Part shown: positions 63,154-64,000 of the stretch, one piece after another
How positions within the stretch are numbered: the stretch's first letter is position 1
Layout: each line of letters opens with the position of its first letter
Source of the DNA: Chroococcus sp. FPU101
GTDB taxonomy: Bacteria; Cyanobacteriota; Cyanobacteriia; Cyanobacteriales; Microcystaceae
Length of the DNA stretch: 64,000 nt
NCBI RefSeq assembly: GCF_017312365.1
Contig: NZ_BLJI01000010.1
Coordinates: 62,001-126,000, forward strand
Reading direction: 5' to 3'
Translations under genes and position numbers: made by a program
The notes under the pieces: generated by a model
What the model saw: the letters and a program-made list of their open reading frames with translations, nothing else
Told to the model about the DNA's origin: nothing
Database searches by the model: none

Positions 63154-64000
63154 ATGTTTATGTTTAATTCTGAAATTTTACAATCAATTATTGAGACTCT
63201 AGATAAATTGCGCCAATTGGTACAAATCGATGTTCAAGAAAATTGGTATTATTTAGACCAAGATTCATTAATAGATGAGATTGATTTAAAGAAAGCAAAA
63301 CCCGTTCAACTCAATGATAAAAGATATATTACTTGGTCATCGGGTCGTCAAGTCCAATGGTTAATTCAAAAAATGAGATTTCCATCTAATCTAAAAAATT
63401 ATCCATTACAACATCTTACCGCAAGACTTATTTTAACTTGGTGGGCTGAAGATGCCAAAATTTATATTAATGGAAAATTAGTTCAAGAAGGAGATTTATT
63501 TGATTCGACAACTCGATTACTCCTAACAACTGATGTTCTTCCAGAACAAGAAATCATTATAGCCTTACGTTTAGTGAGTCCTATTCATGACATTGGGGCG
63601 TTAATGCGTTCTATATTAATTTTTGAAAAACCAGATTTTATCGATCCTGCTTTTGTCGCTGATGAGTTAACTATTTTACACAATTATTTCAAAATTTTTG
63701 AACCTGAAAAACTAGAAAATTTGTCTATAGTATTAAATCAACTTAATTGGAATACTGTAGCAGAACAAGAACAGTTTAATCAGATTTTACTAAAAATAAG
63801 AGAACAATTACAACCTTTAGCTGATTCAATTAAAGAAAGACAATTTCATCTATTAGGTCATGCACATTTGGATTTAGCGTGGTTATGGCCAATCCAAGAA
63901 ACTTGGGAAGTCGCTCAAAAGACATTTAATTCTGTTTTAAATTTGCAAAAAGATTTTATTGACCTTAAATTTGGTCATTCTAGCCCTGTTTTGTATGAAT
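63154..64000 (+). CDS. Alpha-mannosidase (GH38), N-terminal part
   Basis: An open frame starts at the ATG at 63154 (Met3 at 63160 is an alternative) and runs past the right edge: 282 residues are seen. The N-terminal beta-rich domain (about 40-150; ITWSSGRQVQW, AKIYINGKLVQEGDLFD) is followed by the GH38 active-site entrance HLLGHAHLDLAWLWP, with His-x-His/Asp metal ligands. It is probably an exo-alpha-mannosidase acting in the cytoplasm on glycans or glycoconjugates. The rest lies outside the window. Confidence 0.88.
   Translation, partial: MFMFNSEILQSIIETLDKLRQLVQIDVQENWYYLDQDSLIDEIDLKKAKPVQLNDKRYITWSSGRQVQWLIQKMRFPSNLKNYPLQHLTARLILTWWAEDAKIYINGKLVQEGDLFDSTTRLLLTTDVLPEQEIIIALRLVSPIHDIGALMRSILIFEKPDFIDPAFVADELTILHNYFKIFEPEKLENLSIVLNQLNWNTVAEQEQFNQILLKIREQLQPLADSIKERQFHLLGHAHLDLAWLWPIQETWEVAQKTFNSVLNLQKDFIDLKFGHSSPVLYE

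Overview
This window is a chromosomal segment of a low-GC cyanobacterium. The evidence is many HIP1 octamers (GCGATCGC), ndhF of the NDH-1 complex, a flavodiiron protein with an Flv3-type iron site, a cyAbrB regulator, bilin-lyase-like HEAT-repeat proteins, a Tic22 homologue, a Ycf52-like acetyltransferase and several families (DUF4079, DUF6679-like) typical of cyanobacteria. I cannot name the genus. There are no rRNA genes, CRISPR arrays, intact insertion sequences or prophages. Most of the window is ordinary core and accessory chromosome.

Layout. 1-8.8 kb: the start of a large CARDB-type surface protein (cut by the window edge), an exported SGNH hydrolase / beta-carbonic-anhydrase-like pair, sdhA (frameshifted), an M20 amidohydrolase, a PAS-GGDEF-EAL protein, and a small cluster with a phasin-like protein and an FKBP isomerase. 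8.9-12.3 kb: a membrane redox-looking locus, with a His-rich DUF4079 protein divergent from an RnfD-like protein (frameshifted) and a secreted DUF2330 protein with a CxxC. 12.4-21.6 kb: aqpZ, hisG, a thiamine-diphosphate 2-keto acid decarboxylase, HEAT-repeat bilin-lyase-like genes, a YHS protein, a decayed duplicate of a HEAT gene 3' end, and ndhF. 21.8-33.3 kb: sbcC, a tiny membrane protein, a 2OG-Fe oxygenase, a lone CheB domain, a Crp/Fnr regulator, nirBD, two adjacent genes broken by in-frame stops (DUF29, DUF2809), and a GHL10 hydrolase. 33.4-46.7 kb: an FHA-PBP fusion with uup (frameshifted), a vanadium haloperoxidase, a metallophosphoesterase, egtD, UDP-glucose dehydrogenase plus UDP-xylose synthase, a GNAT, a degenerate histidine kinase, tsaC and prmC. 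46.7-64 kb: Tic22, tRNA-Pro(UGG), a Ycf52-like GNAT, an alpha/beta hydrolase, a beta-CASP hydrolase, a CPA-type antiporter, a GT39 transferase, cyAbrB, Rrf2-GFA-cobD, glgA, flv3, hicBA (hicA frameshifted) and the start of a GH38 alpha-mannosidase.

Two patterns cut across the map. First, four genes (sdhA, the rnfD-like gene, uup, hicA) are each restored to full family length by adding exactly one base, three of them in or beside a short homopolymer; this looks more like draft-sequence deletion errors than true decay, although the T9 run could also be a slippage site. Second, two neighbouring minus-strand genes (31254-32121) carry four in-frame stop codons and no net indel, a different kind of damage. 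Two families of short palindromic repeats (TAGAGACG...CGTCTCTA and GTAGGGG-TTGG...CCAA-CCCC) are scattered through gene gaps, and a third composite repeat sits at 8854-8961.
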